The notes under the pieces are model-generated. The model had not been told where the DNA came from. It was given only the letters and a program-made list of their open reading frames with translations, and searched no databases. Both the position numbers and the translations under genes were made by a program. Below, in pieces: positions 15,777 through 25,500 of a DNA stretch of 64,000 nucleotides. This DNA comes from Gammaproteobacteria bacterium (GTDB taxonomy: Bacteria > Pseudomonadota > Gammaproteobacteria > SZUA-140), in the NCBI GenBank assembly GCA_015491865.1, contig WFVD01000004.1, positions 81,294 through 145,293 on the forward strand, given 5' to 3'. Numbering within the stretch: position 1 is the first letter of the stretch; every line of letters begins with the position of its first letter.

Positions 15777-16910
15777 TTACTCATCACGTTTTAGATCATC
15801 GGGAATCGGAAGATCATCCATCGTCAATGCCTCATCAAAGCGAGACTGTTTCTGCCTTAGCTGATAAACGTATGCCAACACCTGTGCCACTGCAAGATAG
15901 AGACCAGCAGGGACCTCACCATTTAATTCAGTGCTGTAATAAAGCGCTCTTGAAAGTGGCGGCGCTTCAACCAATGGGACATTATTGCTATAGGCGAGGC
16001 TTCTGATTTTAGCTGCGACAAGGTCCTGCCCTTTTGCGACCACAACGGGGGCACTCATGTTGAGCTGATCGTATTTTAAAGCGACTGCATAGTGTGTTGG
16101 ATTGGTGATGATCACATCGGCCTTGGGCACCTCTTCCATCATCCGTTTTTCTGCCATTGCCATCTGTGTTTCACGCACTTTGCGCTTCATTTCAGGATTG
16201 CCTTCTGTCTGCTTATATTCATCCTTAACTTCCTGGCGCGTCATCTTTAATTGTTTGGCGTGATCCCATAGTTGAAACGGCACATCAATTACAGCAATCA
16301 AGATGGTTGCGCAGCTCAACAGGATAAAGCCCCACATCAACAGATTACCGGCCTGTGCGATCGCCGGCTCAATACTCTTTATTCCAAGCAGGATATAGAG
16401 TTCAGATTGATTCCATAACAGCACAATGGCGATTGACATCACCAACATAAACTTGGCCAGCGCTTTGATCAGCTCCATTAACCCTTTCGCGGAAAAAACC
16501 CGCCCCAGTCCTTTAATCGGGTTAAGTTTGTCCCACTTAAAAGCCAGCGCCTTGGTACTAAAAGACCAGCCACTCAGCGCCATTGGTGAGAAGAATGCAA
16601 CCAGCATGACGACCATAAAAAAAGGCACCAGGGCAATGATTGCTTCAGTAAAGGAGTCTTCGAGAAGAATAGGGATATTATTGACATCCATCAGATCCAT
16701 GCGACTGGCGGTAAAGGATTCACGCATAAGGCTCATCATGTCGGCAACCAGTCGATCACCAAACATCAGGAAAGCAGCACCAGAGGCGAGTAATAACCCC
16801 ATCGTAGCAAGTTCACGAGAACGGGCAACCTGCCCTTTATCTCGCGAATCCTGCAGGCGTTTAGGCGTCGCCTCTTCTGTTCTTTCCTGACCTGTGTTGC
16901 TTTCTGCCAT
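15777..16910 (-). CDS. flhB: Flagellar export switch protein FlhB
   Basis: FlhB switches export specificity from rod/hook to filament proteins. Four membrane segments are followed by a cytoplasmic domain with the autocleavage site NPTH (IITNPTHYAVALKY). The N-terminus (ERTEEATPKRLQDSRDKGQVA) is the family's conserved leader. The C-terminal tail (SRFDEALTMDDLPIPDDLKRDE) is acidic. It starts three bases after fliR ends and is followed by flhA. Confidence 0.97.
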   Translation of the reverse strand: MAESNTGQERTEEATPKRLQDSRDKGQVARSRELATMGLLLASGAAFLMFGDRLVADMMSLMRESFTASRMDLMDVNNIPILLEDSFTEAIIALVPFFMVVMLVAFFSPMALSGWSFSTKALAFKWDKLNPIKGLGRVFSAKGLMELIKALAKFMLVMSIAIVLLWNQSELYILLGIKSIEPAIAQAGNLLMWGFILLSCATILIAVIDVPFQLWDHAKQLKMTRQEVKDEYKQTEGNPEMKRKVRETQMAMAEKRMMEEVPKADVIITNPTHYAVALKYDQLNMSAPVVVAKGQDLVAAKIRSLAYSNNVPLVEAPPLSRALYYSTELNGEVPAGLYLAVAQVLAYVYQLRQKQSRFDEALTMDDLPIPDDLKRDE

Positions 16911-16913
16911 TGT

Positions 16914-17693
16914 TTATCTCGCAGAAACCAGGTTGCCAACCGCCATAAGCGCATGCTCGATAAGACTGCTGAACTGGGGCAGGAAGATGGGTAGCGATAC
17001 CAGCATAAAAATAAAACCAAACGTCAGGGTTAGCGGAAACCCTACAGCAAAAACGTTCAATTGAGGTGCGGCGCGCATCATAATACCAAATGCAATATTC
17101 ACCAGCAGCAGTGCCACAACAACTGGTAACGATATTATGACTGCGCCAGTAAATATCCAGCTAGACCATAATATCAATACCCAGAGGCCGTCATTACTAA
17201 CGCCTTGCATTGAGATCGGTAACATCTGAAAACTTTCTGCCAGCACATCAATCACAACCAGGTGACCATTCAGTGCAAGAAACAGTAGTGTTGCAATAAT
17301 GATATAAAACTGACTAACAACTGGCACTGTTACACCGTTAGCTGGATCATTCATTTGCGCAAATCCAAGTCCCATAGTCTGCGCCATGATATGCCCCCCG
17401 GTCTCAATCGCACTAAAGATCAACTTCACTGCGAACCCCATAGCAAGGCCAGTCATCACTTGGGCTGCCGTCGTTAATATGCCATCGAGTCCAAATGGAT
17501 CAATACCAGTGGGCGGCGGCGGGAGAACAGGGACGATGATCATGGTTAATGAAATGGCAACCAGCAATCGTATCCTGGCCGGAATGACACGTGCGCCAAA
17601 AATAGGTACTACCGCCACAAATGCGGCAATGCGCGCAAAAGGCCAGAAATAACTAACCACAAGCATCATCAGTTGTTCGTCAGTAAAATTCAC
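16914..17693 (-). CDS. fliR: Flagellar export gate protein FliR
   Basis: FliR is a polytopic inner-membrane component of the FliP5Q4R1 export gate. The 259-residue sequence has about six hydrophobic segments and typical FliR stretches (FARIAAFVAVVPIFGARVIPARIR; MGLGFAQMNDPANG). It lies between fliQ and flhB, as in most flagellar operons. Confidence 0.96.
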   Translation of the reverse strand: MNFTDEQLMMLVVSYFWPFARIAAFVAVVPIFGARVIPARIRLLVAISLTMIIVPVLPPPPTGIDPFGLDGILTTAAQVMTGLAMGFAVKLIFSAIETGGHIMAQTMGLGFAQMNDPANGVTVPVVSQFYIIIATLLFLALNGHLVVIDVLAESFQMLPISMQGVSNDGLWVLILWSSWIFTGAVIISLPVVVALLLVNIAFGIMMRAAPQLNVFAVGFPLTLTFGFIFMLVSLPIFLPQFSSLIEHALMAVGNLVSAR

Positions 17694-17715
17694 GTCAGCT
17701 GCTCAACTATTCTGA

Positions 17716-17985
17716 TCAGCCAATCGTCATCGGGATGCTTTCGATGAGCCGTCGCGTATAGCTTGTCATCACCTGTAATATCCACGGCCCCCCTATTAAC
17801 ATTACAATAAAGGTGATGAATAATTTTGGAATAAAACTAAGTGTTGCTTCATTAATCTGGGTTGCAGCCTGAAACATGCTGACCATCAAACCGACAATCA
17901 ATGCCGGAATTAACAGCAGTGCAATGATCATAATAGTCACTTCAAGGGCTGTTCGTCCTAAAGTTAGTACATCTTCCGGACCCAT
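17716..17985 (-). CDS. fliQ: Flagellar export gate protein FliQ
   Basis: FliQ is a small two-helix membrane protein of the export gate. I start it at ATG 17985 (MGPEDVLTLGRTALEV), giving 89 residues, the normal size. GAGG lies about nine bases upstream. The ORF-track start adds 15 non-family residues from inside the fliP end. The two membrane hairpins are VTIMIIALLLIPALIVGLMVSMF and LFITFIVMLIGGPWILQVM. Confidence 0.95.
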   Translation of the reverse strand: MGPEDVLTLGRTALEVTIMIIALLLIPALIVGLMVSMFQAATQINEATLSFIPKLFITFIVMLIGGPWILQVMTSYTRRLIESIPMTIG

Positions 17986-18007
17986 ACTACTTACCTCACT
18001 ACATTGA

Positions 18008-18748
18008 TCACATATAAAAACTTGAGGCAAGCGTCCCCATAATTAACGCCCAACCATCCACTAGTACAAACAACATCAGTTTAAATGGCAATGAGATGAT
18101 CAATGGTGACAACATCATCATACCCATCGCCATCAACACACTCGCCACAACAAGATCTATAATTAAAAAGGGGATAAAAATCATAAATCCAATCTGAAAT
18201 GCAGTCTTTAACTCACTCGTAACAAAGGCCGGGAGCAGCATGGAGAGAGGAACGTCATCATATGATTCGATCGCTTCGTTATCAGAGAGGCTGGCAAATA
18301 AATTAAGATCACTATCTCGTGTCTGAGCCAGCATGAATTTTCGAAACGGTTCAACTGACTTTTCCAATGCCTCTTCAGCTTCAATCTTCTCCTCCATGTA
18401 AGGCTTTACCCCAGCCTCATAACTTGCCTCAAAAACAGGCATCATGATGAAAATAGTGAGAAACAGTGCGAGTCCGACTAACGTCTGTGTTGTCGGTGTC
18501 TGGGCCGTACCGAGTGCCTGGCGCAAAATAGCAAGTACAATGATAATTCGGGTAAACGAAGTCATCATCATTAAGCCTGCAGGTAGCAGCGTTAAAACGG
18601 TCATCAACGCTAATATCTGGATCGGTAGCGTATAGGTTTCCCCCCCATCACTCGTGGGTGAGACAGTGAGCGCTAGCATACCGGTATCAGCCATGACCGT
18701 GGTCATTGGGATTAAATATAAACAGATCGTAACGAATAAACGACTCAT
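18008..18748 (-). CDS. fliP: Flagellar export gate protein FliP
   Basis: FliP is the main ring component of the export gate. A cleavable signal peptide is visible (about residues 1-20). The conserved FliP sequences include [21 protein letters not shown] and the C-terminal helices around [14 protein letters not shown]. Length is 246 residues. Its start overlaps the fliO stop by four bases (ATGA). Confidence 0.97.
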   Translation of the reverse strand: MSRLFVTICLYLIPMTTVMADTGMLALTVSPTSDGGETYTLPIQILALMTVLTLLPAGLMMMTSFTRIIIVLAILRQALGTAQTPTTQTLVGLALFLTIFIMMPVFEASYEAGVKPYMEEKIEAEEALEKSVEPFRKFMLAQTRDSDLNLFASLSDNEAIESYDDVPLSMLLPAFVTSELKTAFQIGFMIFIPFLIIDLVVASVLMAMGMMMLSPLIISLPFKLMLFVLVDGWALIMGTLASSFYM

Positions 18749-19203
18749 GATTCAGCTCGCTTTTCGACCTGCTGTTTAAGGTGACTCAGGAAGCCTTTAC
18801 CATTTCCACCTGCGTGATTATCATTTTCTTTTAGATCATTCTCATTACTAAGATTGTTCTCTAAAACATGCAGGGTTCTGATGTTGCCGGGAGATATTCC
18901 TACCAGAACCTGTACATCGCCGGCCTGGACTACGACTATCTTTTCACGTTGACCAACAGTAATGCCGGCAACCACCTTCAGATTAGCATTAGAGATACCA
19001 CCTAAACCACCAAACCGTTTCATCATCCAGCCGGCAGCTAGAATCATCAACAGCACAACAGATAAGCCAGCTACTATTTGTAGAATATTGCCTGCCCCCA
19101 TCACATCAGGAACCTTCTGAATCTCTACTGCTGCCTCATTTGCGAGAACAGAGAACGGGGCCACTAGCAAATATAATAAAGGAATTTGTTTTAATGCCAT
19201 CAT
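18745..19203 (-). CDS. fliO: Flagellar export accessory protein FliO
   Basis: FliO helps assemble the FliP ring. The protein has an N-terminal hydrophobic, signal-like segment ending near VLANEA, a single membrane helix ([19 protein letters not shown]) and a cytoplasmic part with FliO hallmarks ([21 protein letters not shown]). The ORF-track start is a TTG at 19212. I prefer the ATG at 19203, although no strong ribosome-binding site decides between them. It lies between fliN and fliP. Confidence 0.9.
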   Translation of the reverse strand: MMALKQIPLLYLLVAPFSVLANEAAVEIQKVPDVMGAGNILQIVAGLSVVLLMILAAGWMMKRFGGLGGISNANLKVVAGITVGQREKIVVVQAGDVQVLVGISPGNIRTLHVLENNLSNENDLKENDNHAGGNGKGFLSHLKQQVEKRAES

Positions 19204-19216
19204 CTTAAGCAATCAA

Positions 19217-19630
19217 CTATTTAAGCTTCTTGACACGTTCAGCCGCACTGATGACATCTGTCAGTCGAACACCAAATTTCTCATTCACTACCACCACCTC
19301 TCCATGAGCAATCAGTGTTCCATTAACAATCACATCCATCGGTTCGCCTGCAAGTCGGTCTAATTCAACCACTGATCCCTGGTTTAGCTTAAGAAGATTC
19401 CTGATATTAATTTTGCTACGTCCAATTTCTACCGATACGGTAACGGGGATATCAAGGATCATCTCGATATTCTCTTCCATCGCGTTTGCTGGCGATGAAT
19501 CTGCCTGAAGGTTATGGAAGTCAGCTGGCGCAGCCTCTGGTGTTGCCTGTGCTTCTGACTCCGCCTGCTCATTCATTGCAGCAGCCCAGTCGTCACCTAC
19601 CTCGTCAGTGTTATCAGTTGTATCATTCAT
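19217..19630 (-). CDS. fliN: Flagellar switch protein FliN
   Basis: FliN forms the lower C-ring and binds CheY-P and export complexes. The C-terminal SpoA domain is clear (VSVEIGRSKINIRNLLKLNQGSVVELDRL, then LIAHGEVVVVNEKFGVRL). The N-terminal 50 residues are acidic and low complexity. It starts five bases after fliM. Confidence 0.96.
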   Translation of the reverse strand: MNDTTDNTDEVGDDWAAAMNEQAESEAQATPEAAPADFHNLQADSSPANAMEENIEMILDIPVTVSVEIGRSKINIRNLLKLNQGSVVELDRLAGEPMDVIVNGTLIAHGEVVVVNEKFGVRLTDVISAAERVKKLK

Positions 19631-19635
19631 ACTTA

Positions 19636-20643
19636 CTACCCCGTTACTGTTTTAAGCTGCTTAGTGCTTTCGGCGACTACACGTTCCGTTATTTTGATCG
19701 CATTCTTCCCTTCTGACACACCAAACCGCCCCCTAAACAGGGGTATCTCTTCCACCCGAATGGTGACATTTTCTGGAAGATCAATTGGAATGATATCCCC
19801 CTTTCTAAGCCCATTAAGTTCTTCTAGTGTTATCTCTGTCTCTGCTAATACACTGCTAATCTCTACATCAGCCTCTTTTACCTCCTCTACGAGCGCAATA
19901 GACCAGCGGTGATCATTTTCATCCCTGTCACTTTGCACACCGGAATCCAGAAGTTCACGAATGGGCTCTACCATTGAATAAGGTAACGTCACATGAAGAT
20001 CACCACCTCCTCCTTCAAGCTCGATGTGAAAGGTTGTCACTACCACAACTTCACTTGGGCTAACAATATTTGCAAAGTGCGGGTTGACTTCTACTCCCTG
20101 ACACTCAAAAGTGACCGGTATCACTGGATGCCACGCCTCTTTCATATCTTTGTAACTTAGATCAAGCATCATCTGGACAATGCGTTGCTCAGTCGGGGTA
20201 AATTCCCTGCCTTCAATTTTGGCGTGAAACTTTCCTTCACCACCAAAGAAATTGTCAACAACTGTAAAAACAAGCTTGGGGTCAAATACAAACAATCCTG
20301 TTCCCCGAAGCGGTTCAACCTTAGTAAGGTTAAGGCTCGCAGGGACAAAAAGACTATGTACATACTCTGCAAATTTGAGCATCTGTACGCTGCCAACAGA
20401 AATCTCAGCGGTACGCCTTAGCATGTTAAACAGACTGACTCTAAAGTGACGTGCGAAACGTTCGTTGATCATCTCCAGCGTAGGCATGCGCCCACGTACA
20501 ATTCTGTCCTGACTATTAAAGTCATATTCATGCGCCGTGCCATCATCGAGCGGCTCATCATCTTCTGATTCGATATCGCCGCCGGTCACACCATGGAGCA
20601 GCGCATCAATTTCGTCCTGAGTTAATAGATCATTGACAGACAT
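19636..20643 (-). CDS. fliM: Flagellar switch protein FliM
   Basis: FliM is the C-ring protein that receives CheY-P. The N-terminal CheY-binding peptide (LLTQDEIDALLHGV) is followed by the middle CheC-like domain and a C-terminal SpoA domain (ETEITLEELNGLRKGDIIPIDL). At 335 residues it is the normal size. It is preceded by fliL with a short gap. Confidence 0.97.
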   Translation of the reverse strand: MSVNDLLTQDEIDALLHGVTGGDIESEDDEPLDDGTAHEYDFNSQDRIVRGRMPTLEMINERFARHFRVSLFNMLRRTAEISVGSVQMLKFAEYVHSLFVPASLNLTKVEPLRGTGLFVFDPKLVFTVVDNFFGGEGKFHAKIEGREFTPTEQRIVQMMLDLSYKDMKEAWHPVIPVTFECQGVEVNPHFANIVSPSEVVVVTTFHIELEGGGGDLHVTLPYSMVEPIRELLDSGVQSDRDENDHRWSIALVEEVKEADVEISSVLAETEITLEELNGLRKGDIIPIDLPENVTIRVEEIPLFRGRFGVSEGKNAIKITERVVAESTKQLKTVTG

Positions 20644-20657
20644 TTCGACTTCCCACG

Positions 20658-21218
20658 TTATTGCATAACAAAGCCGGTGAAATAAAGCGCTTCGACATCG
20701 TTTTTACTGCCCTCTTCTTTCAGAATGCTACGAAGCTCTTCGAGTGCAAGATCACGTAGTTTCTGCTTCCCGGCTGCATTTGTGATCATTTCAAAATCGA
20801 GATCACTAAAAAGAACCAGGAAATTATTCTTTATCTTTGGCATATGCGTTGAAACGGCATCAATCACATCCTGATCCCTGGACATCACTTCAACATTAAT
20901 CTGTAGATAGCGAATCTGGTTCTTATCGATAAAATTAACCACAAATGGTGACTCAAAGGCGAGATAGATAGCCGGCTCTTTTGATTCCTTTTTCTTTGCT
21001 TTTTTAGGCTTCTTCTCCTCATTTGCCACTACCTCTTCATCACTTACAACCTCTTCCGTACCTGGAAAGACACCTGCAAAATAGAGTGTCGCTACCACGC
21101 TACCAACAATGGCCAATAGCACTGACAACACAATCAAAATCACCTTCAGCAGGTTTCCTTTCGGCTTCGGTGCCGGCGCGGCTTGCTTAACCTCTTCAGC
21201 TTCTTCATCTAATGGCAT
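20658..21218 (-). CDS. fliL: Flagellar basal-body protein FliL
   Basis: FliL is a single-pass membrane protein that rings the stators and supports torque. It has a short cytoplasmic N-terminus, one membrane helix (VILIVLSVLLAIVGSVVATLYF), an acidic/lysine-rich spacer and a periplasmic stomatin-like domain (LAFESPFVVNFIDKNQIRYLQINVEV). It is the first gene of the run and lies about 40 bases downstream of the predicted start site of the sigma-54 promoter. fliK, often upstream of fliL, is not present here. Confidence 0.95.
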   Translation of the reverse strand: MPLDEEAEEVKQAAPAPKPKGNLLKVILIVLSVLLAIVGSVVATLYFAGVFPGTEEVVSDEEVVANEEKKPKKAKKKESKEPAIYLAFESPFVVNFIDKNQIRYLQINVEVMSRDQDVIDAVSTHMPKIKNNFLVLFSDLDFEMITNAAGKQKLRDLALEELRSILKEEGSKNDVEALYFTGFVMQ

Positions 21219-21268
21219 AACCTGTATCCCTTCACATTTGTTTAATAAACATATTTCTCACCTGACTA

Positions 21269-21284
21269 TGCAATCATTGAGCCA
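21269..21284 (-). promoter_or_regulatory. Sigma-54 promoter of the fliL flagellar operon
   Basis: Read on the minus strand the site is TGGCTC-AATGA-TTGCA, with GG and GC separated by exactly ten bases. This is the -24/-12 pattern of RpoN promoters (consensus TGGCAC-N5-TTGCA) with one mismatch. Transcription would start near 21258, leaving about 40 bases of leader before fliL. In Pseudomonas this operon is RpoN-dependent and needs a FleQ/FleR-type activator. Confidence 0.75.
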
Positions 21285-21398
21285 GCAAATATTTTTTAAA
21301 ATAAACCCTATTAATCAGCAAGATAATTAACAACAGCGTGGGTCCGCCATGAATTTGACAGTGGAGTTTTCGCTGTAGAATATGCTACCGGCAAAAAC

Positions 21399-21566
21399 AT
21401 GACACCAGGAGGCGCGTCCATTCAGCCAACCCAGGTCAACGACAGTGGTGAACAGTTGCCGCGAAGAGCACTACTATTTATCGATTACATTAATGAGCAT
21501 CAGAGCAAATCGCTATCAACGATTGCTACTATATTTGTCGCAAGCCATCATGAGAATCGCATCTGA
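21399..21566 (+). CDS. Possible small ORF of about 55 codons, unrecognised
   Basis: An ORF reading MTPGGASIQPTQVNDSG... and ending ...SHHENRI lies in the fliL-parA gap. The ATG has no ribosome-binding site, but AGGAGG occurs eight codons into the frame and is followed by an in-frame ATT, so a rare start or a decayed start is possible. The frame is open back to 21327 without another canonical start. I recognise no family. A sigma-70-like TTGACA/TAGAAT pair with short spacing lies upstream. It may be a small protein or a gene remnant. Confidence 0.25.
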   Translation: MTPGGASIQPTQVNDSGEQLPRRALLFIDYINEHQSKSLSTIATIFVASHHENRI

Positions 21567-21836
21567 ATCCAGGTGATTTCCCTACAACAAATAATTAGCA
21601 GTCGCTACCGCACAACTTTAGAAACAACCCTGCCGCATTGATAAAACTCATACAGTCCAATATGTTAGACTAAACGACAGTGACCCAGAGTCGCTTCTCT
21701 GTGACTCATACTCTCTTAACTCTGAAATAAATCACACATTCGTGACCCACCTCACAGCAAATAACACCCAACAGCGCTACATTCTTTGGTAATAATGGCG
21801 ATATATAGAGTAGATGAGCGTTTGAAAGGCACGATT

Positions 21837-22541
21837 ATGCAATCAGTATTATTACTAAATGCAAAAGGTGGTAGCGGCAAAACAACCATTGCAACAAACC
21901 TCGCATCGCTTTACGCTTCAGCTGGCTTCAAGACAGCGATTCTTGACTACGACCCCCAGGGCTCTAGCCGCTACTGGGGTTCACTACGTGACAGTACGGA
22001 GTACCCACCCGTTCATCTCATTGATGCGAGCCATAAGCGGACAGGAATTACGCGCGCCTTTCAATTGAAAACCCCACCAGATACTGAACGTGTCATTATC
22101 GATACACCTGCGGGTATTAGTCGCGACCTGCTACGTGAAGCGGTTGACCGCGCTGATATTATTGTTATCCCAGTCACGCCCTCTCCAGTCGATATCCATG
22201 CGAGCGCTGAATTTATCCGTGAACTGATGCTTACCATTAAAATGCGCGCTGCGGGTATTCCTGTCGGTATTATTGCCAATCGAGTACGCCGACAGAGCCC
22301 AATCTACCAACCACTGGAGCGCTTTCTTGATTCACTTGATATTCCATTTCTTGCAACGCTAAGTGATAGCGATCACTATATTAGCGCTTCAGAAAAGGGG
22401 ATTGGCATCCACGAGATGGAACCCTCGCTAGTAAGCCAGGAGCGGATAGAGTGGGCACCGCTGATTAAATGGATCGGTGAGCATCTTCCCCACACCTCAT
22501 CACCAGACGAAAACCTGCTATTGAGGGCTGCGGCAAATTAA
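21837..22541 (+). CDS. Orphan ParA-family ATPase
   Basis: This 234-residue MinD/ParA ATPase has a deviant Walker A (NAKGGSGKTT), a switch segment (DYDPQGSSRYW) and a Walker B (VIIDTPAG). I start it at ATG 21837 (MQSVLLLNAKGG), which has AAAGG upstream. The ORF-track start adds 17 residues not seen in the family. No parB or other partner is adjacent, so its cargo is unknown. It is the third ParA/MinD protein in 20 kb, beside FlhG and ParC, and could position a polar structure. That role is inference. Confidence 0.8.
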   Translation: MQSVLLLNAKGGSGKTTIATNLASLYASAGFKTAILDYDPQGSSRYWGSLRDSTEYPPVHLIDASHKRTGITRAFQLKTPPDTERVIIDTPAGISRDLLREAVDRADIIVIPVTPSPVDIHASAEFIRELMLTIKMRAAGIPVGIIANRVRRQSPIYQPLERFLDSLDIPFLATLSDSDHYISASEKGIGIHEMEPSLVSQERIEWAPLIKWIGEHLPHTSSPDENLLLRAAAN

Positions 22542-22563
22542 CAGTCTTTGAGTGTCGCCAAAA

Positions 22564-25500
22564 TCAGGCGTTATCCTCTTCACTCATTAATAGCGCATGA
22601 AACTCATCCGCTGGCAGTGGCTGACTGAAAAGATACCCCTGAAGATAGTCACAGGCGTAGTAACTCAGGAAATCGACCTGCCCCTGCTCCTCTACCCCTT
22701 CGGCAACCACCTCTAGCTTTAGACTATGCGCCATTGCGATCACTGCAGTAACAATTGCCGCATCTTCAGAATCACTGGTTACATCACGAATAAAAGAGCG
22801 ATCAATCTTGATCATATCGACCGGAAAGCGCTTGAGGTAACTCAGTGACGAATAGCCTGTACCAAAGTCATCAATCGATAACTGCACTCCCAGCTCTTTT
22901 AAGAGGCTAATATTAGCAAGTGATACTTTATCGTTCTGCATCAATACTGTCTCGGTAATTTCGATATCAAGTAGCGATGGTGGAAATTGATGTTCATCGA
23001 TCGCCTGGTGAATGACATCAATGAGCACCTCATCTCGAAACTGCTTACCCGACAGGTTTACCGCTATTCTGAAAGGTGCACCAGTCAGTTCAATAATCGC
23101 TCTGCCCTGCTTGCATGCCGCATTCAGTATCCATGCACCGACATCAATAATTAACCCTGTGTCTTCTAGCAACGGAATAAATTTATCAGGTGCAACCAGC
23201 CCCAGATCAGGGTGATGCCAGCGAATCAGGGCCTCTGCACCGATGATACGACCGCTCTCCATTGAGACCTGCGGCTGGTAAAATAGCTCAAATTCATTAC
23301 GCTCCTGCGCATAACGTAAGCTTGTTTCCAGCGACAGGCGCTCAAAAGCACGAGCGCCCATATCAGTTGAATAAAACTGGTAGTTGTTTCGCCCGGTATC
23401 TTTTGCGCGATACATCGCTGTATCGGCATTCTTGATGAGTGTATTGGCATCGGTACTGTCATCGGGTGAGATGCTAATCCCGATACTGGCCGACAGATAG
23501 AGTTTCTGATTATGAATTTCGTAAGGCTGCGAAAGCACTTCGATCAGTTTCTCTGCAACCTTTGCCACCGCTTCACTATTAGGCACCTTTTCTAATAGCA
23601 GAGCAAATTCATCGCCACCAAAACGTGCCACCGTATCACGGTCACGCACACAGCTTAACAGGCGTGCAGGTACCTTCTGGAGGAGCAGGTCACCAACACC
23701 ATGCCCCAGTGTGTCATTGATATTTTTGAAGCGATCCAGATCGATAAACATCACCGCGCAACGCTGTTCGGCACCGCGCGCCTGCTTGATTGCATTATTG
23801 ATACGCTCGATTAGTAACACCCGGTTTGGTAAATCTGTCAGGATGTCGTGATAGGCGAGATGATGCAGGCGCTCTTCACTCTGCATACGCTCGGTAATAT
23901 CCTTCCCGGATGAAATAAAATGGGTGATCTTTCCATTGCTATCCTTGAGCGGTGAGATAGTTTTCTCTTCGTAATAAAGAGAGCCATCCTTTTTGCGGTT
24001 GATCAGCACATTGCGATAAACCTCTCCACGTAAAATTCCGAGCCAGAGCCTCTCATACTCCTTCTTGTCATTTCGTCCTGACTTGATAATCGAAGGACTA
24101 TTGCCACACGCCTCCTCTTTGCTAAACCCTGTGATCGCCTCAAAGGCAGGGTTTACATATTCGATCACACCGTGGCGATCTGTAATCATAATCGAATCAG
24201 CTGTCTGTTCTAGTGCACTGGAGAGTTTGGCCATCTCCCACTCTTTCGCCTCGATCGCCTCTTCATGCACCCTGCGCCGTTTAGTAACATCACGAGCACA
24301 ACCGATATAGAGTAAGCCATCACGCCCATCCAGCCTGCGAATATTTATTTCAACAGGGATCTTCTCGCCACTCCTGGTAACATGCACTGTCTCGAACAGA
24401 CGACTCTTATGTTGCAACACATATTGTACACAGCGCTGCAGTTCATCCTCCATACCGGGAAGATTAATATCCATAGGGGTCATTTCCAATAGCTCATCCT
24501 TGCTATACCCTAAACGCTGGCACATCGCCTGATTCACATCGATAAATTTTCCGGGCCCATGCTCTGCGCTAATTTTTACCACAAATAACGCATCATTATT
24601 ACTATCAAACAGAAGCGAATAGCGCTGTTCAGATTCATCTTTCTCCTGTGAGAGAATGTGGGCATTTCGTACAAGCATTCTGGTATAGCGCTGCTCACGA
24701 TAGAGAATCAACATCACCAGCAGCGTTACTAGAATGCCTGCAGACAGTATCAACCAGGAACGCCAGAAAGGCATGGTTGCTATAAATTCAGAGGATGGCC
24801 TGAACAACAACCCCCACTGCTGCCCATGATGATTCAACTCCAACTCCAACTCCAGCTCCATGCCACTAGTCTCCCCTGCGCGATTATCCCCGGTGGGGAG
24901 CACCCCCTCTTCTACGGTTCGCCCTCGTCGAAAATAGAGTAATGTTCGCTCATCAGGGCCCACCTGATCATATACCCAGACATCAAGGGTGGTATGTGAT
25001 GAGTCCTGTAACGCCTCATCAATAAAATCAGCCAGTCGAAATACACCGATCGCATACCCTTCCAGTAGTTTACGACGAGCCGCAACGGTCTGAGGAACAA
25101 CATCACCATGGTAAACAGGCTGGAGGAGTGTATAGACGTACGGTTCGCCCTCCATGCGCTGTTGCGTGATTCGCTTGCTGACCACTATTTCCCCGCTATC
25201 TCGTGCCTCTTCAAGCACTTCCCGCATCACCTCATCTGAGGCAAGATCAAACCCTAGCACTCGCTCGTTGCCTTCATACGGTTCTACAAAATAGACAGGG
25301 AAATACTCAGCGCGATCCTGAGCTGTTACCAGCTCTCCGCTCACGCTATTTTCAGTAAAGCGGAAATGATCATAACCCGCGCGGTGTGCCTGTGCTTCAT
25401 ATTCATGACGCTCAGCATGCAACACTCTGGGCACCCATTCGAGCGCTCGGGTGTCGGTATGTTCAAGCAGAACCGCACGGACAAAAGCAGCGAAAGCAGC

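Larger units (their letters stand above)
21219..21836. other. Intergenic region between fliL and the orphan parA
   Basis: This stretch of about 620 bases separates divergent genes. It holds the fliL sigma-54 promoter and, on the plus strand, a TTGACA at 21355-21360 followed after 15 bases by TAGAAT. A candidate 55-codon ORF from 21399 comes next. The remainder up to the parA start is AT-rich with no further gene or convincing terminator that I can see. Confidence 0.6.

Noticed and set aside
21687-21705. Hairpin-like CAGAG...CTCTG in the parA upstream region
   Set aside because: The stem is only five pairs with no T run or conserved structure, too weak to call a terminator or operator.
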